Assembly: GCA_946902985.2 (NCBI GenBank)
Contig: OX336397.1
Coordinates: 190,592,813 to 190,656,812 of the forward strand
Direction of reading: 5' to 3'
DNA from: Meconema thalassinum
Taxonomy: Eukaryota; Arthropoda; Insecta; Orthoptera; Tettigoniidae
DNA: 64,000 bases
Shown here: piece by piece, positions 20,025 to 31,670 of the stretch
Numbering within the stretch: the first letter of the stretch is position 1
Layout: each line of letters begins with the position of its first letter
Notes under the pieces: model-generated
Databases searched by the model: none
What the model was told of the DNA's origin: nothing
Seen by the model: only the letters and a program-made list of their open reading frames with translations
Made by a program: the position numbers and the translations under genes

Positions 20025-21189
20025 TTACGGCGTTACACCACTATGAATGAGCATGTGTCTCTTCAAGGTTCTTTTCTGAATCAAGTTTGATGCACATGTG
20101 CTACATGAATATTGCCTTATACCACTATGAATGAGCATGTGTCTCTTCAAATCTCCGTTCTGAATAAAGTTGGCTCCGCAGGTGCAACATGAATATGGCT
20201 TTATACCACTATGAATGAGCATGTGTGTTTTTAAACTTCCTTTTTGAGTGAAGATTGATCCACATGTGCTGCAGGAATATTGTTTCACACCTCTGTGAAT
20301 GAGCATGTGGGTCTTCAAACTTCCTTTCTGAGTGAAGTTTGATCCACATGTGCTACATGTATATGGCCTTACTCCACTATGGATAAGCATGCGTCTCTTC
20401 AAACTTCCCTTTTCAGTAAAGTAAGGTGCACATGTGCTACATGGATATGGCTTTATACCACTATGAGTGAGCATGTGTCTCTTCAGATCACCTTTCTGAC
20501 GAAAGTTACTTCCGCAGGTGCAACATGAGTATGCCTTTTTACCAGTATGAATCAGCATGTGTGTTTTCAAACTTCTGAGTGAAGTTTGATCCACATGTGC
20601 TACATGAGTATTGCTTTATACCACTATGAATGAGCAAGTGTGTCTTCAAACTCCCTCTCTGCTTGAAGTTTGATCCACATGTGCTACATGAATATTTCTT
20701 TTCACCACTATGAATGAGCATGTGGTTTTTCAATTCTCCACTTTGGGTAAAGTTTCTTTCGCACGTACTGCAGGAGTGTGGCCTTACACCACTATGAATT
20801 AATAAGTGTGACCTCAGGTGACCACTCTGTGAAAAGTTTGATCCACATGTGCTACATGAAAATGGCTTTAAGCCTCTATGAATGATCATGTGTCTCGTCA
20901 AATCTCCTAGTCTAATAAATTTTGTTCCACATTTGGTACAGGAATGTAGCTTTACTCCTCTATGAATTAGCATGTGTGTCTTCAAATTTCCCTTTGCAGT
21001 AAAGTTCGCTCCGCATTTACTACAAGCATAGGGCTTTACGCTGTTACCTGTTGAGATTTGTTCGCTCTTGTCACTCCATGCTGCTATGTTCCTGTTACCA
21101 TTTTGAAGAATTGAGGCTCCGAGGGTATCATGTGTAAGGGAGTTCTCCGACCTGTTTAAGATAGTACTAGCGATAGAAAATATCCACTG
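20025..21189 (-). pseudogene. C2H2 zinc-finger array exon, one frameshift
   Basis: A minus-strand exon begins after the acceptor TTGCTTCAG at about 21,189. An N-terminal stretch of about 50 residues without fingers is followed by fingers of the form C-x2-C-x12-H-x3-H with HSG(V/I)KPYSCSTC linkers. Five fingers lie in the first frame; the sixth is broken near 20,575, where the reading shifts; six more follow in the second frame to the stop at 20,025. Finger 8 has lost its first zinc His (KRRMLIH). Such arrays bind DNA and turn over rapidly. The open frames on both sides of a single shift suggest recent loss of function, or a sequencing error at that site. Confidence 0.85.
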
Positions 21190-21659
21190 AAGCAAGCTAG
21201 GTAAGAAACCACTAACATTATAATATAAAAATCACTTATGACGTTCAATTAGTAATAAGTATACAATTACATATTGTGACCAAGAGATTGTATATATATA
21301 TTTATAATTTCATTGCACAATTGTTGACATAGATTAAAGAACCCAAATGAAAAGCATCAGATAATGGTCGCTTGGAGATTGTAATTGGTCATCCAAATGA
21401 GTTATTTATTATAACAATTAAGCACAGTGTGCATCAGATTTCTTTAGCATAATCTTACAATATTTTTTTTTTGCCAAATTGCAAGAGGTATTCGCCACAC
21501 CGAACATCATACAGTTCACACACACGCGAATTATAAGGTTCATGAAATCTCTTATTGGTCAGACCGCATGATGGAAACCATGACATGCAAACCTGGTGAC
21601 AACATGTCTCTACTCGTAAATAGTCTGAGTCCAGTGGCAATTCCTCATCGCGTCAGTGG

Positions 21660-22790
21660 TACAAAATTACCACCAATGTCTGCTATGTTGTTCTTGTCTT
21701 CTTATAGTATCTTGGAAATCGGTCGTCGATGACAGAATCATTCTATTTCTGATCTCTTGTATAAGATAGTCTTCCATAGTTAGTACATATACGAATCTCG
21801 ATCGAGTAAATTTCGATACACCAAGTGTTCTCTTGAAGAAAACGGTATTTACATTCTCTAGAGTTTCCACACTCACTTTTAGTTGATCCCATATCAGTTC
21901 AATTCCATAAGTCAAAACCGGCATTATTTCCATTTGAATGAGTTCTATTGAGGAGATCAGCAATAGTTTTTCGGGCTTTGGAATGTCTTTCATAGCTCTA
22001 ATCGCTGCTATTGTTTTGTCTCTAACAAGAAAAGAGCAGTCCGAAAGCAAATGCCTAGATGTTTGAACTGATTCTTAATGGCTAATTTGTTTTCTTCTCG
22101 GTACAATTGGTCTTGTAATGCATTTCTTCCTCCCTTCCGGAATGTCAGTTCGTATGTCCTTTTAGTAATGATTGTAAACTTACATAATTCCAAGAGACTA
22201 TCGATCGCATATTCGACGTCTTTCAGGAATGATCCTCCTATGACAATGGCATTAGCATACAAGTATACAACGACTTTCTTATCTATCCCAGGAGTGATTC
22301 TTGTCACATAGGCTATTACGATATTGAAAAATACGGGACTCATGTGGTAACTCTGTAGTGCCCTGTTCGTTTGGGTTATTACACAGGATGTTTTAATGCC
22401 TATTATTTAGGAACTCTCATGTCAGATAGTATGTTTCTGATTATTATGGCAACATAGATTTCCCGTCCTACAATGCGCTCTAAATTTCTGATAAGTACTT
22501 CCCTATCCAGTAAATCGAAACCATTATTAAAGTCTATGAAAACTGCGATGAATTTTCCCTATTAATTTCTTAAGACATCATCTATGTCAGTCAATAAATT
22601 CCTTACTGCACGTAGAGTTGATCTTGCCCTTCTATAGTCAAATTGAAAGTCCGGAATAGAGGTATCAAATAACTCGGTCAATCTGTTACATAGGATTTTA
22701 GTGAACACTTTGGTACCGTTATTCTCTAGTGCTATACCTCGATAGGAGTTGGGATCTCCTGTTTTACATTTCCCTTTTTAGAGAAATTTC
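21660..22790 (-). pseudogene. Degenerate non-LTR reverse transcriptase
   Basis: Read across frames on the minus strand: a palm start (SYRGIALEN, KVFTKILCNRL), a FAVFIDF-like motif (here FIAVFIDFNNGFDLLDR), PVFFNIV, the catalytic box altered to YANAIVI where Y-x-D-D is expected, then TYGIELIW and a thumb-like segment up to 21,667. Several frameshifts and stops separate the pieces; at least one Asp of the active site is lost. Neither end is preserved. Clade not determined. Confidence 0.75.
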
Positions 22791-22909
22791 TTTGGAGTAC
22801 CTCAACCACAGTGGCATATCTCCTTTCTCTAATTATTTGCTGACAGAGAATTATTTAATCTCATATAATTTGTCTCAGGGTTATGGAATAGCACCCATTA
22901 CAATGTGGG

Positions 22910-24530
22910 TTCAATCGTGTTGAGCGACTGAATAGCATTTAATTTCGCTACGTAAGATGATGCAGAGATCTAACTAGAGTAAAGTTAATTAGTGTAACTT
23001 TCAGCAGTACCATTACTATCCACGTTTTCCTAAAATATGAGGAACCGAGCGGGTTTCTACTCTTCCATGATGAAGTGTCATGCAGTCTGAATACATATTA
23101 TACAGACAATGATGTTTTATATTTCGGAGATCTTGGAGTAAGAGTTATTCTGGATAAACGTGATATTCCTTCTCCTGCATACATACGGCTATTTCCTGAA
23201 GGTCAAGATGTTCTTTCATCGTCTCGAATAAAATTACATGGTAATTGGGTGCTGCCTTATATCTCAAGACCAAGATTTCAATTTTATTGTCGATCACTCA
23301 TTACAGGCAACCATTATTTGAGAAGCTGAAATCATTCTTTTGCTTGTTTTGATTGCTATTTATATTGTAATGAAGAATTTATTGTATTCCCATGTTTTTC
23401 TGCTATGGGTCTTAATGGCCTGTCACATGCAATAAATGATGATGATGATGATGATGATCACTCATTACAGAGGAATGTTGTCATTGATATGCTTTTCTTG
23501 TAACGAGATACACAAGAAATGTACGTTAAAAAGGCTTATCGAGGACTTCACGATTAATTCATTGAAACGGGCAAATGAATACCAAGTAACTAGCGATGTG
23601 TCTTCATATTCAAGTGACATAAATAAATCCACATTTAATTCACTATAGAATGACCATTCTGGCTAGTTGGAATATACAGGCCACATGATTTCATAAGGAT
23701 TAATATATATCACTGTTGAATACACAACGGATGAATGGTTAGCAGAACAGGGCTACACCGATTGTGTGCATATGATTGATTTATTTAAGCTGAGCGTTCC
23801 ACTTTCTGGCTGACACCTTTTCGTTTGAACGTTCACTTTTCTCAACACAACGAATTAATCCCCTTCCTCCGGAGTAGTATTACAAATTTTCCACCTGAAT
23901 TTCAATCCAGCAAGTTCATACTATGTAAAAAGTATTTCTAACTTAATTTCCGGTGCCAAAAATACGGATATGCTCTTTTCGGGCCTCTATTAATGTGTGT
24001 TCGTTATTAATTGCGAGAAGAATGCATCATTAATTATATTCATAAAGAAATGACGTTGCCTTTACAATGAAACACTGTCAGTCATGCTTTTAATCCTTGT
24101 GTCGTGGATTAAAGGATTGCCTAGTTCTAGTGACTTTGTTTCTATGTGGATGCGAATGGTTGATGGCTTGACCTGGTATACATGTTTTGTGGGAAAGTGT
24201 TCGACTGGAGATGTTCACATCGCGATGCTTGGGTTTTAGAGTAATCTAATATGTTGTTTATTGGGCTTTGTTTTGAAATCTATCCCCGTGGTGGTAATAA
24301 CCACACAGTGAATGAGAAAAATGGTCATCAGTTCAGTTAGTCACAGGGGAGTTGGTGAGACGGGCGCAGCACATTCCTCCATCAACTTTATCAAATATAC
24401 CAATAGTGAGTTGCCATTTGGCTGGTATTAGCAAGTGAGTGAAATTAAATTAGTGTCAATTTGTAAAATGAACTTGAATTGTAATATTATGTTAAGTTAT
24501 TTCTAGGACTGTGGTCCATTAAAGTTTGTA
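22910..24530 (+). repeat. Dispersed duplication, copy 1 (partner 49,875-51,830)
   Basis: Same-orientation homology over the whole stretch, e.g. TTTAATTTCGCTA near 22,940 versus 49,900, ACCAAGTAACTAGCGATGTG at 23,580 versus 50,449, TTTCGGGCCTCTATT at 23,977 versus 51,263, and GTCAGTCATGCTTTT at 24,077 versus 51,373. Short frames in one copy are not conserved in the other, so I treat it as a non-coding element or segmental duplicate. Copy 1 alone carries a LINE tail (23,307-23,455). Confidence 0.8.
23307..23455 (+). mobile_element. 5'-truncated LINE 3' end with 15-bp target duplication
   Basis: A 149-bp insert ending in CACATGCAATAAA(TGATGA)n. It is flanked by perfect copies of GATCACTCATTACAG at 23,292-23,306 and 23,456-23,470. 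The homologous position near 50,330 has a single CTCACTTATTGCAG, the empty site. The size and the short-repeat tail fit target-primed reverse transcription by a CR1/Jockey-type LINE. Confidence 0.9.
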
Positions 24531-25284
24531 GAAAGTCAAGGATTAGAAAGGAGTAGTACAAAAAAGTTCCTTCTGGCGCGTGGCTACTGTGCAAATTTGA
24601 GAGCGGAAATGTTGTATTATGGGCTATTTCTATGTTCTATATTCTAGGGAGTTTTACTTTTTAGTTTTTGAGTCTTTAAAATGTTACAATTTATTTTACA
24701 GGTTGGCTACTGTGCAACTTGGTTCAGAGGTCGCGGGGTCGATTCTTGGTGCTGTTAGCGTGAGGGCTGGAAAATGGTGCTTTGTACATTTTGGGGGAAA
24801 GCTAACATTTTATTTTGCAGATTGCATAGAAGTTTAAATTTTTTACCCCAGTAATAGGTCTCCTTTAGTTTTACCATAGTATATGCGGTTTATCGTCGCT
24901 AGAATACTCAATCCTCACACCGTGATTTTGTCTTGTGTGCTATATGTCTGTTCTATATCATGGTGCCTCGTACTTGTTGTATTTTATTTTGCTGATTGCA
25001 GCTGTGCAACTTGGTACAGAAAACCCGGGTTCGATTCCAGGATCTGCTGGTGTGAGCACTGGAGCTTTGTGTGTTGTATTATAGGGACATGTGTTTTTTG
25101 TTACTAGTGAGTAATGCTATTCCTCTATGTTCTATTATAGGGGCTTGTATTTTTGGAGGCAACCGACCAATGCTAATAAACTATGTTTAATCATATGGAA
25201 TGTATTTTTGTTACAAGCGAGCAATGCTAATAAACTAAGTTCCATTGTAGGAACATGTACTACGTTTTACAGGCGTAGTGATGT
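24531..25284. repeat. Two diverged tRNA-like repeat units
   Basis: Blocks at about 24,690-24,830 and 24,980-25,090 share CTGTGCAACTTGGT(A/T)CAGA, a B-box-like GGTTCGATTCC (degenerate in the first) and a GTGAG...CTGGA...GTGCTTTG tail. They look like two copies of an old tRNA-derived SINE. The rest of the interval shows no gene. Confidence 0.45.
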
Positions 25285-25815
25285 CCAAACATCCAAAAGT
25301 AGAAAGTTAGTACGATTGTATACAGAACAAGCTGACTTGCACTGACTGCTATGTGGTCATTTTGTCTTAACTATGGCTGTGCAGGTAACAAAAAGTCGAA
25401 AGTTAGTATGTATACAGAACAAGCTGACTTGCACTGACTGCTATGTGGTCATTTTGTCTTAAGTATGGCAGTGCAGGTAACAAAAAGTCGAAAGTTAGTA
25501 TGATTGTATACAGAACAAGCTGACTTGCACTAACTGCTATGTGGTCATTTTGTATTAAGTATGGCAGTGCAGGTAAAAAAAAGTCGAAAGTTAGTATGTA
25601 TATAGAACAAGCTGACTTGCACTGACTGCTATGTGGTCATTTTGTCTTAAGTATGGCAGTGCATGTAACAAAAAGTCGAAAGTTAGTAAGTATACAGAGC
25701 AAGCTGACTTGCACTGACTGATATGTGGTCATTTTGTTTTAAGTATGAAAGCGCAAGTAGCAAAAATCGAAAGTTAGTACGTATACAGAACAAGCTGCCT
25801 TGCACTCACTGTTAG
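25285..25815. repeat. 92-bp tandem array, about 5.5 copies
   Basis: The phrase GCTGACTTGCACTGACTG recurs at 25,331, 25,423, 25,519, 25,611, 25,703 and (variant) 25,794, i.e. 91-96 bp apart; the one 96-bp unit has an extra four bases (ATTG). No similarity to the 98-bp satellite at 40.5 kb was seen. Confidence 0.9.
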
Positions 25816-26011
25816 ATTTGGCTAGGTGTTGCTTTCTGTGACAGGTATAAAATGAGGGCCGTAATATTGGGATTGGTAGTGTTGCAAGCTACTGACAGAG
25901 GTAATTGCTACTTATAGAGGGAGACTTTTATGTATTATGGCTAAAGTATCAACCTTACTCTGTGAAAAATAAGGTATAACTTTCACTAGAAAATCAAGTA
26001 GGGAAAGCCAC

Positions 26012-27880
26012 ATGCATTCATGCGGAACCTTTTATCAGTGTAAAAAATGCAAGGAAAATTTTTCAAACACATACAACGGACAACGGCACGAGAAGTCTGG
26101 TGGTCACGAAAACCTAATAAGAGTAGAAGGTGCGAGCCTACAAAGAATGCTCTTCTGTCAAGAGTTCCTGATGGTGAGGCAGTTGTGGTCTATGAATCGG
26201 CGTTTACAGACCAAATGCGACCTTACTTTATTCGATGTGGAACGTGTGAAGATCCGGAAGAGGAAGTGAAAGAGCCGGCAAGTAAGCTTATAAAATAAGA
26301 ACTCATTTTCCATAATTCAATAAAGATGATTTTATGCTCAAATGTTTGTTTATCAACGTGCACGAGGAGGTACGTGATCAATCGTTTCAAACGAAGAATG
26401 AGGCTGTTTTTAAGGGAATGGATCTAAATGAATTTGTCAACAAACAGTATAAGAAAATAGTCTCGGAATTACATAAATCTGTTGGGTGTAGATGGTCTGC
26501 GGGTTAGAATAAACAAGTATAACCCTCTGAGATGATGTACATACCTACAACTCCCTGAAGAAATTAGCGCTAAGAAAAAATAAAAGCAAGATGACTGGTG
26601 TTTCTTCTGTGCAATGCAATTTATCGAAAGGGATGCTGATTGTGTTTGCAATTACACAGGTTTACAAGATAAATATGACATTTCGGATATCACATTCCCA
26701 ATGGATATTCATTCTATTAAAAAATATTTAAAATAATAATATTTCTGTAAACGTTAGGCCATAAAAGGTTGTTGATGAAGTGTAAGCAAACTATAGCAAT
26801 CTGTCGTACATTACCAACAATAAAAGCTTAGTACACTATGTTTACATAAATACTTTATCGGCCTAGTCCGAAGTGAACTAACGAAACACCATAATGTCTC
26901 GGCTATATGCATTGGCTGTTTTTCTCATTTCGATGATTAGTACGTGCGAAGTGCTGCCAAGAAACTAGAAGAACATAAAATATACTGTCTTGGCCAACAA
27001 ATTGCTCGTATAAAAATTACACGATGGCAGTATAAAATGGTTTTTTAGTGATGTGCACCATATGGTTGAAGTTCCTTTCGTGGCCTATGCCGACTTTGAA
27101 TGCCTCTTGAAACCTGTTCAATCTTGTCCGCCTTGGGACGAAGCGAGTTGGGATATCTCCCATCAGGAACATAAACTCATTGGCTTTAATGTATATTTTA
27201 AAAGCAAAATACTCAATCGAAGCCACACAATTCGGTTTACCAAGAGGGCCAAAACTATACCATGGACCTAATGCAGTCAAGGAGTTAATTAATTATTTAA
27301 CAAGCTTGGCTCGCACATTATGTTTTGGGCACGAAGAAAAACTCTTTGAACGTGACAGAGGAGCAAGAACGTGAATTTCAAGCGGCTAAGGCTTGTTGCA
27401 TATGTGGAAAAGAATTTTATCATGAAAGTAATTACCACGTGAGAGACCACTGTCATATCACCGGGGAACACCCTGGCTCTGCATATAACAATTGCAATTT
27501 GAAATGTAAAAAAAGGCATATTCTTACCCGTGTTTATACATAATTTCCAGATTTATGATATGCATTTTATTGTAAAGGAACCAGATTTATGATATGCATT
27601 TTATTGTAAAGGAACTATGTTCAACACCGTGGGGTGTGACAGCTATTCAGAACACTAGTGAAAAGTACATTTCCGCCAAGAAATATATTCCAGATGAATG
27701 TGTGCGAATCTCGGCTGTCCACCAAGGGACAAGCTGCCACCGGTAGTTGCCGGATGAGGAAGATATTGCTTCATCTGCCGCAACCAAATTACCACTCGTT
27801 ATGTGAATGGTTTGATCATCGACACTCTCAAAGTTATCGTCGGCAAAAACCGCACGTGCTGTGAATTTTGGCCAATCATC
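26012..27880 (+). pseudogene. Protein-primed DNA polymerase B relic (Maverick/Polinton or adintovirus-like)
   Basis: Pieces in order, in shifting frames: an N-terminal Cys/His finger (YQCKKCKENF, RHEKSGGH), a segment reading FKGMDLNEFVNKQY, the exonuclease I motif within VPFVAYADFECLL, a Cys/His module (CCICGKEF, VRDHCHITGEH, NNCNLKC) and an exonuclease II-like stretch (IYDMHFIVKE) near 27,560. This order is typical of DNA polymerases of Maverick/Polinton elements and their virus relatives. At least five breaks are visible, plus a 35-bp tandem duplication at 27,549-27,618. The polymerase palm motifs and other Maverick genes (integrase, capsid, packaging ATPase) were not found nearby. It is an old, inactive fragment. 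Confidence 0.7.
27549..27618 (+). repeat. 35-bp tandem duplication in the polymerase relic
   Basis: The unit containing TTTATGATATGCATTTTATT occurs twice in direct succession, 35 bp apart, adding a frameshift to the polymerase relic. It is absent from the expected protein alignment. Confidence 0.85.
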
Positions 27881-28259
27881 CAAACGGAGAAGCCATCGAC
27901 TTGGTACCTTGATGGCTGCCTGGTTCGGAAGAGTACAATAATGAGGAATTGGTCACTATTACAGAGGTCGACGTGCACACCCCAGTATAGCAGGGGAACC
28001 AGCGCACGACTGCACAAGGTGATGTTGTAACCATTCTGGTTACAGAGTTTATTTTATAGGTTATTTTTATAAGAGTATGTATAGGGTTTGAGGCATGGCC
28101 ACCTTTTACTGTTGGGCCGTAGCACTGTAGGCCTTAGCGCCTGAGATTAGGTATTCTTTGTAATGGTTCAGCAGTAAAGTAGGAGGGGGCCATGCCTAAT
28201 GGAGTTTCACAACTGTGTATATTTTCTTTTTTGATCTCCTTTTATTTTGATATGCTTTG
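27881..28259. other. Unrecognised spacer
   Basis: Between the polymerase relic and the LINE. It contains a paired GGCATGGCCACC and GGGGCCATGCC stretch (about 28,092 and 28,185) that could be an inverted repeat of a small element; no terminal repeats or frame support a call. Confidence 0.35.
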
Positions 28260-28990
28260 TGGAGTGCTAATCTGATAGATATTTCTTAGGAAGATAGTCG
28301 AATGATTCTGAAGCTAGTTGTTGGAGAGATTGGTTGAAATTCTTTGCATATGAGTGTGGGTGAAGATAAAATAAATGGAGTATATGTTTCTTAAAAGTTT
28401 CCTTCATTGTGCAATAACAATTACGACCCCGATTAAGTACAGTTATAAAGCCGACAAACGAAAAAGTGCCGTGTGCGTTAGAGAAGTGCGTAGGTTCCTC
28501 GGTATTAAACAAACACGTGTCCAGCCGCTTGACCAATCTCTCAAAATCTCTTCCTCTACCGCTAGAGGTAGCGGAGCCCCTGGTGGTGTTGCGGGCATTA
28601 AGGTCTTCCAGAGGGAGAAAAGGAGGGGGAAGCGGAGAGACTAGATCCACCAGCTGGTTGTAATCCAATTGAGAATCCGGTGGGAGGTACACGTTGCATA
28701 CTGTACGAACTGCAACTGCTTCTAGCTGCTCACGCAGAGGCACATCTTCACACAAAAAACCCTAGAGTGGACGAGAGTGAAAACGCCACCAACGGCTAAG
28801 GTTTCGTCCACCCTGTTTTAGAGATAAGTTTGAGGTGATGCATTGTAGTCTCATGCCCAGGATGAAACCTGGATTCCTGAAGACATACAATTGTTGCCAA
28901 AAACGAAGATATTAGTTGACGTAACTCAGCGATATGTCGAATAGCGATTATAGATCCATTGTAACAGTTCTATAGAGTGGAATTGTAACA
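28260..28990 (-). pseudogene. LINE ORF2 endonuclease fragment (I/R1-like)
   Basis: Read on the minus strand: an IQETRFHPGH-like start near 28,910, then CNVYLPPDSQLDYNQL, LPPPFLPLEDLNARN (normally GDFNAHN), GRGRDFERL, PTHFSNAHGTFSF. These are core motifs of the AP-like endonuclease that opens ORF2 in I, R1 and Jockey LINEs. The catalytic GDxN is altered to EDLN and the SxxDL box to VGF. The reverse transcriptase is absent; the frame drifts into unrelated sequence below 28,440. It lies downstream of ORF1 (29.5-30.5 kb) on the same strand, so both belong to one degenerate element. Confidence 0.75.
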
Positions 28991-29439
28991 GTGCTATAGT
29001 TTGGACTTAAGTAGATGTGATATTCTACTTACGATTGACCGTTTGCCACCCATCTCTAGGTGGAGATGATAGGAGAGGAGAGAAAACATCCGAAGATGAA
29101 GTTAAAAGAGGGTGGTACCCAGTACTCGTCGGTCTTAACCTGCGGTGTCGAGGGGCTCTATCCCTGTCCGAAGATTAGGTGTCCATCTCCAACACGTCCC
29201 GACCATTTTTATTTTGTGACCGGCCCCTGCATCTATTCAAAGAAGTAGGTGGACCCTTCCCCACAGACACCAGTTCCTTGCTAAACATGGCCGCTCCTGG
29301 TAGTGGGAACGGGATGGCCAGCGGATAGGTGAGCAACCTTGTCCGTAGGAATTGTAAAGTGACGGCGTTGAACCGTTTCTCTCGTATCCGCCGGTAAAGT
29401 TTTCTTCCTATAGGGGAGTTCCTCCACACTAACTGACTT

Positions 29440-30530
29440 GACTTTTCTCGGGCATCGTAACCTTAATGGACGGGGGAGCAGATACTGCTGTCATCCCATT
29501 GGCTGCAGGGTGAGAGAGAGACGGCGGCGCACCATCTCCTTCTTCTCTGCGACATTCAGGATATCAGGTGGGATTCTTCTTTCCTCCCTTAGCCCGGGAA
29601 GACTTATACGTCAACCGTTTCAGAGAAGAAGGGGACATCTTCTCCGATTGCGCCAGTTTAGTTGGCATAACCGGCGTCTTCTTTTCTGAGGCCAAAGAAG
29701 GTTGTGAGTCCTTCCTCGGGATGTCAATTTTTGCTGGTACAGCGAGGGGTGACTTAGGAACTGCTGGAAATACGGACGTCGATGGCACAACTCTCGGAAC
29801 TCGAGCGGCGGAGATTATAGAGGGCATTGCTGTATTTGCAAACGATACTCGAAATTTGGGGGCATTCATAACACGGTACCTCTTGACATGAAAGCGAATC
29901 AAGATTCCTTATATTTTGAATCTTAGCTTCTTTACAGAATTCAGGGCACTGCTTCATTCGTGGAGAGTGGCTTTCTTGGCATAGGGCAAATCGGGAGAGG
30001 TGTACACCTCTCAACCTCATGTGTCCCCTTGCCACACACTCCACACACGGCCTTGGCAGTTCACCAGGCAGAAACATGCCCGAATTTCAGGCATTGATAG
30101 CAGTGCGTAGGTGGAGAGATGTACGGTCGAACATCGCAGTGGTACGATGTGACCTTCACCTGCTTAGGTAAAACATCACCCTCAAAATGGAGAACAAAAG
30201 CGCTGATATCGACCCAGTCCTCTCCAATCTTTCGGCTAATGCACCTTATCATGGCGACGCCTCTCTTTCCAGATCCCACAACAAATCCGCGTCACTATTA
30301 TGGGCTCACGATGGAAAGTAACTCATTCAGACTTTTAAGTTTTGGGACTTGAACGGGAATTTCGCCGAATAGCGTGCATTCCAGCAACAATTCGGTTTGC
30401 CTAGCGTCAATGGTGTGTAGCAAGAGCTGCCCGTTCCGGAGCGTGGAAATCCCGTAATGATCTCCAATTTCCCCTCGGTTTCCTCGGAAAATATTGTGGG
30501 TTACATTAGTTTAAAATCACTCCCGTCTGT
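29440..30530 (-). pseudogene. LINE ORF1 (gag-like) with CCHC knuckles (I/R1-like)
   Basis: Minus-strand pieces: VKVTSYHCDVRPYISPP, a first knuckle CYQCLKFGHVSAW, a second region CVECVARGH, then NHSPRMKQCPEF-like text (here SHSPRMKQCPEF) followed by a basic, Pro/Ser-rich tail. Such gag-like proteins bind the element RNA. Frameshifts occur within the first knuckle (about 30,070) and after PEFCKEAKIQNI (about 29,900). Upstream, toward higher coordinates, lie two 393-bp units, which is where a LINE 5' untranslated region should be. Confidence 0.7.
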
Positions 30531-30660
30531 CTTGGTAGCGACCAGGTAGTGAATCGATTTGTCAACGGGGAAACGTGCGTTAAAAGTTTCATCCCAAGGT
30601 GAATTCCCCAGGTGTATACACCTTCATATACACCTTGGGATTGATCCGATACTCAAAAGA

Positions 30661-31670
30661 TGACTTTTTTAGGGGGCCACTATCGGATGATTTTTTAGAC
30701 CGCTTATGGGTCATCCCGTTATCATCCTCCCCGAATGCCACCTACTCCGAACGATGACCATCACTATGGAAGATACCCAGCCAAGGTAATACCTACCTGG
30801 CGATAGTATTGCCCGGGGTCCAAGTGCCTTATAAACAGGCACATACCCCTTGGCATGCAGAGTGATTTATTCGGCGCAAGTATTCGGCCGTGCAGGGATC
30901 TCTGTTGTGAGGCGGATACCACTGCAAGGGTACATGGCGCACCCACCTGTCGGGATGGGATGTACCGTTTAGGCTTTCTGGCCAAATGGCCAAGTTGGAG
31001 ACCCTTCTCCGAACAGAATGCACGAATATTTCAAAGGGTCAAACAAAAATTGATGACTTTTTTAGGGGGCCACTATCGGATGATTTTTTAGACCGCTTAT
31101 GGGTCATCCCGTTATCATCCTCCCCGAATGCCACCTACTCCGAACGATGACCATCACTATGGAAGATACCCAGCCAAGGTAATACCTACCTGGCGATAGT
31201 ATTGCCCGGGGTCCAAGTGCCTTATAAACAGGCACATACCCCTTGGCATGCAGAGTGATTTATTCGGCGCAAGTATTCGGCCGTGCAGGGATCTCTGTTG
31301 TGAGGCGGATACCACTGCAAGGGTACATGGCGCACCCACCTGTCGGGATGGGATGTACCGTCTAGGCTTTCTGGCCAAATGGCCAAGTTGGAGACCCTTC
31401 ACCGAACAGAATGCACGAATATTTCAAAGGGTCAAACAAAAATTGGAACTGGAAATCAAAATAGACCTTTGGAAAGTCCCCTCTATTTGTCACCTTTAAC
31501 GACAGGCAGGGGATACCGGGGATGAATTCTGCCCTCCACGTCCACAGGGGTTCTTCCAAATCAAAGTCAGTTAATTCAGCCAGTAATGTCTGCCTTATTA
31601 GTCGCTCCTTTGACAGGCAGAAAATACCGTGGGTGCATTCTAACCCGCACCCACATGGGGTATACAATAA
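30661..31670. repeat. Tandem 393-bp units upstream of the LINE ORF1
   Basis: The block starting TGACTTTTTTAGGGGGCCAC begins at 30,661 and again at 31,054; the copies are near-identical to about 31,445. A shorter pair of GACAGGCAG...GAT/GCATTCT motifs follows at about 31,501 and 31,612. Their position on the 5' side of ORF1 suggests promoter-bearing 5' untranslated monomers; a plain local tandem duplication is the alternative. Identical short open frames in both units simply reflect the duplication. Confidence 0.8.

Noticed and set aside
23075..23329. 84-codon frame in the dispersed duplication
   Set aside because: The partner copy near 50,060-50,330 does not keep the frame, and its end is created by the LINE tail insertion.
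30764..31402. Two near-identical frames of 73-81 codons as a small gene pair
   Set aside because: They are the same sequence in two tandem 393-bp units; no domain or coding bias supports them, and a 5' UTR role for a LINE fits better.
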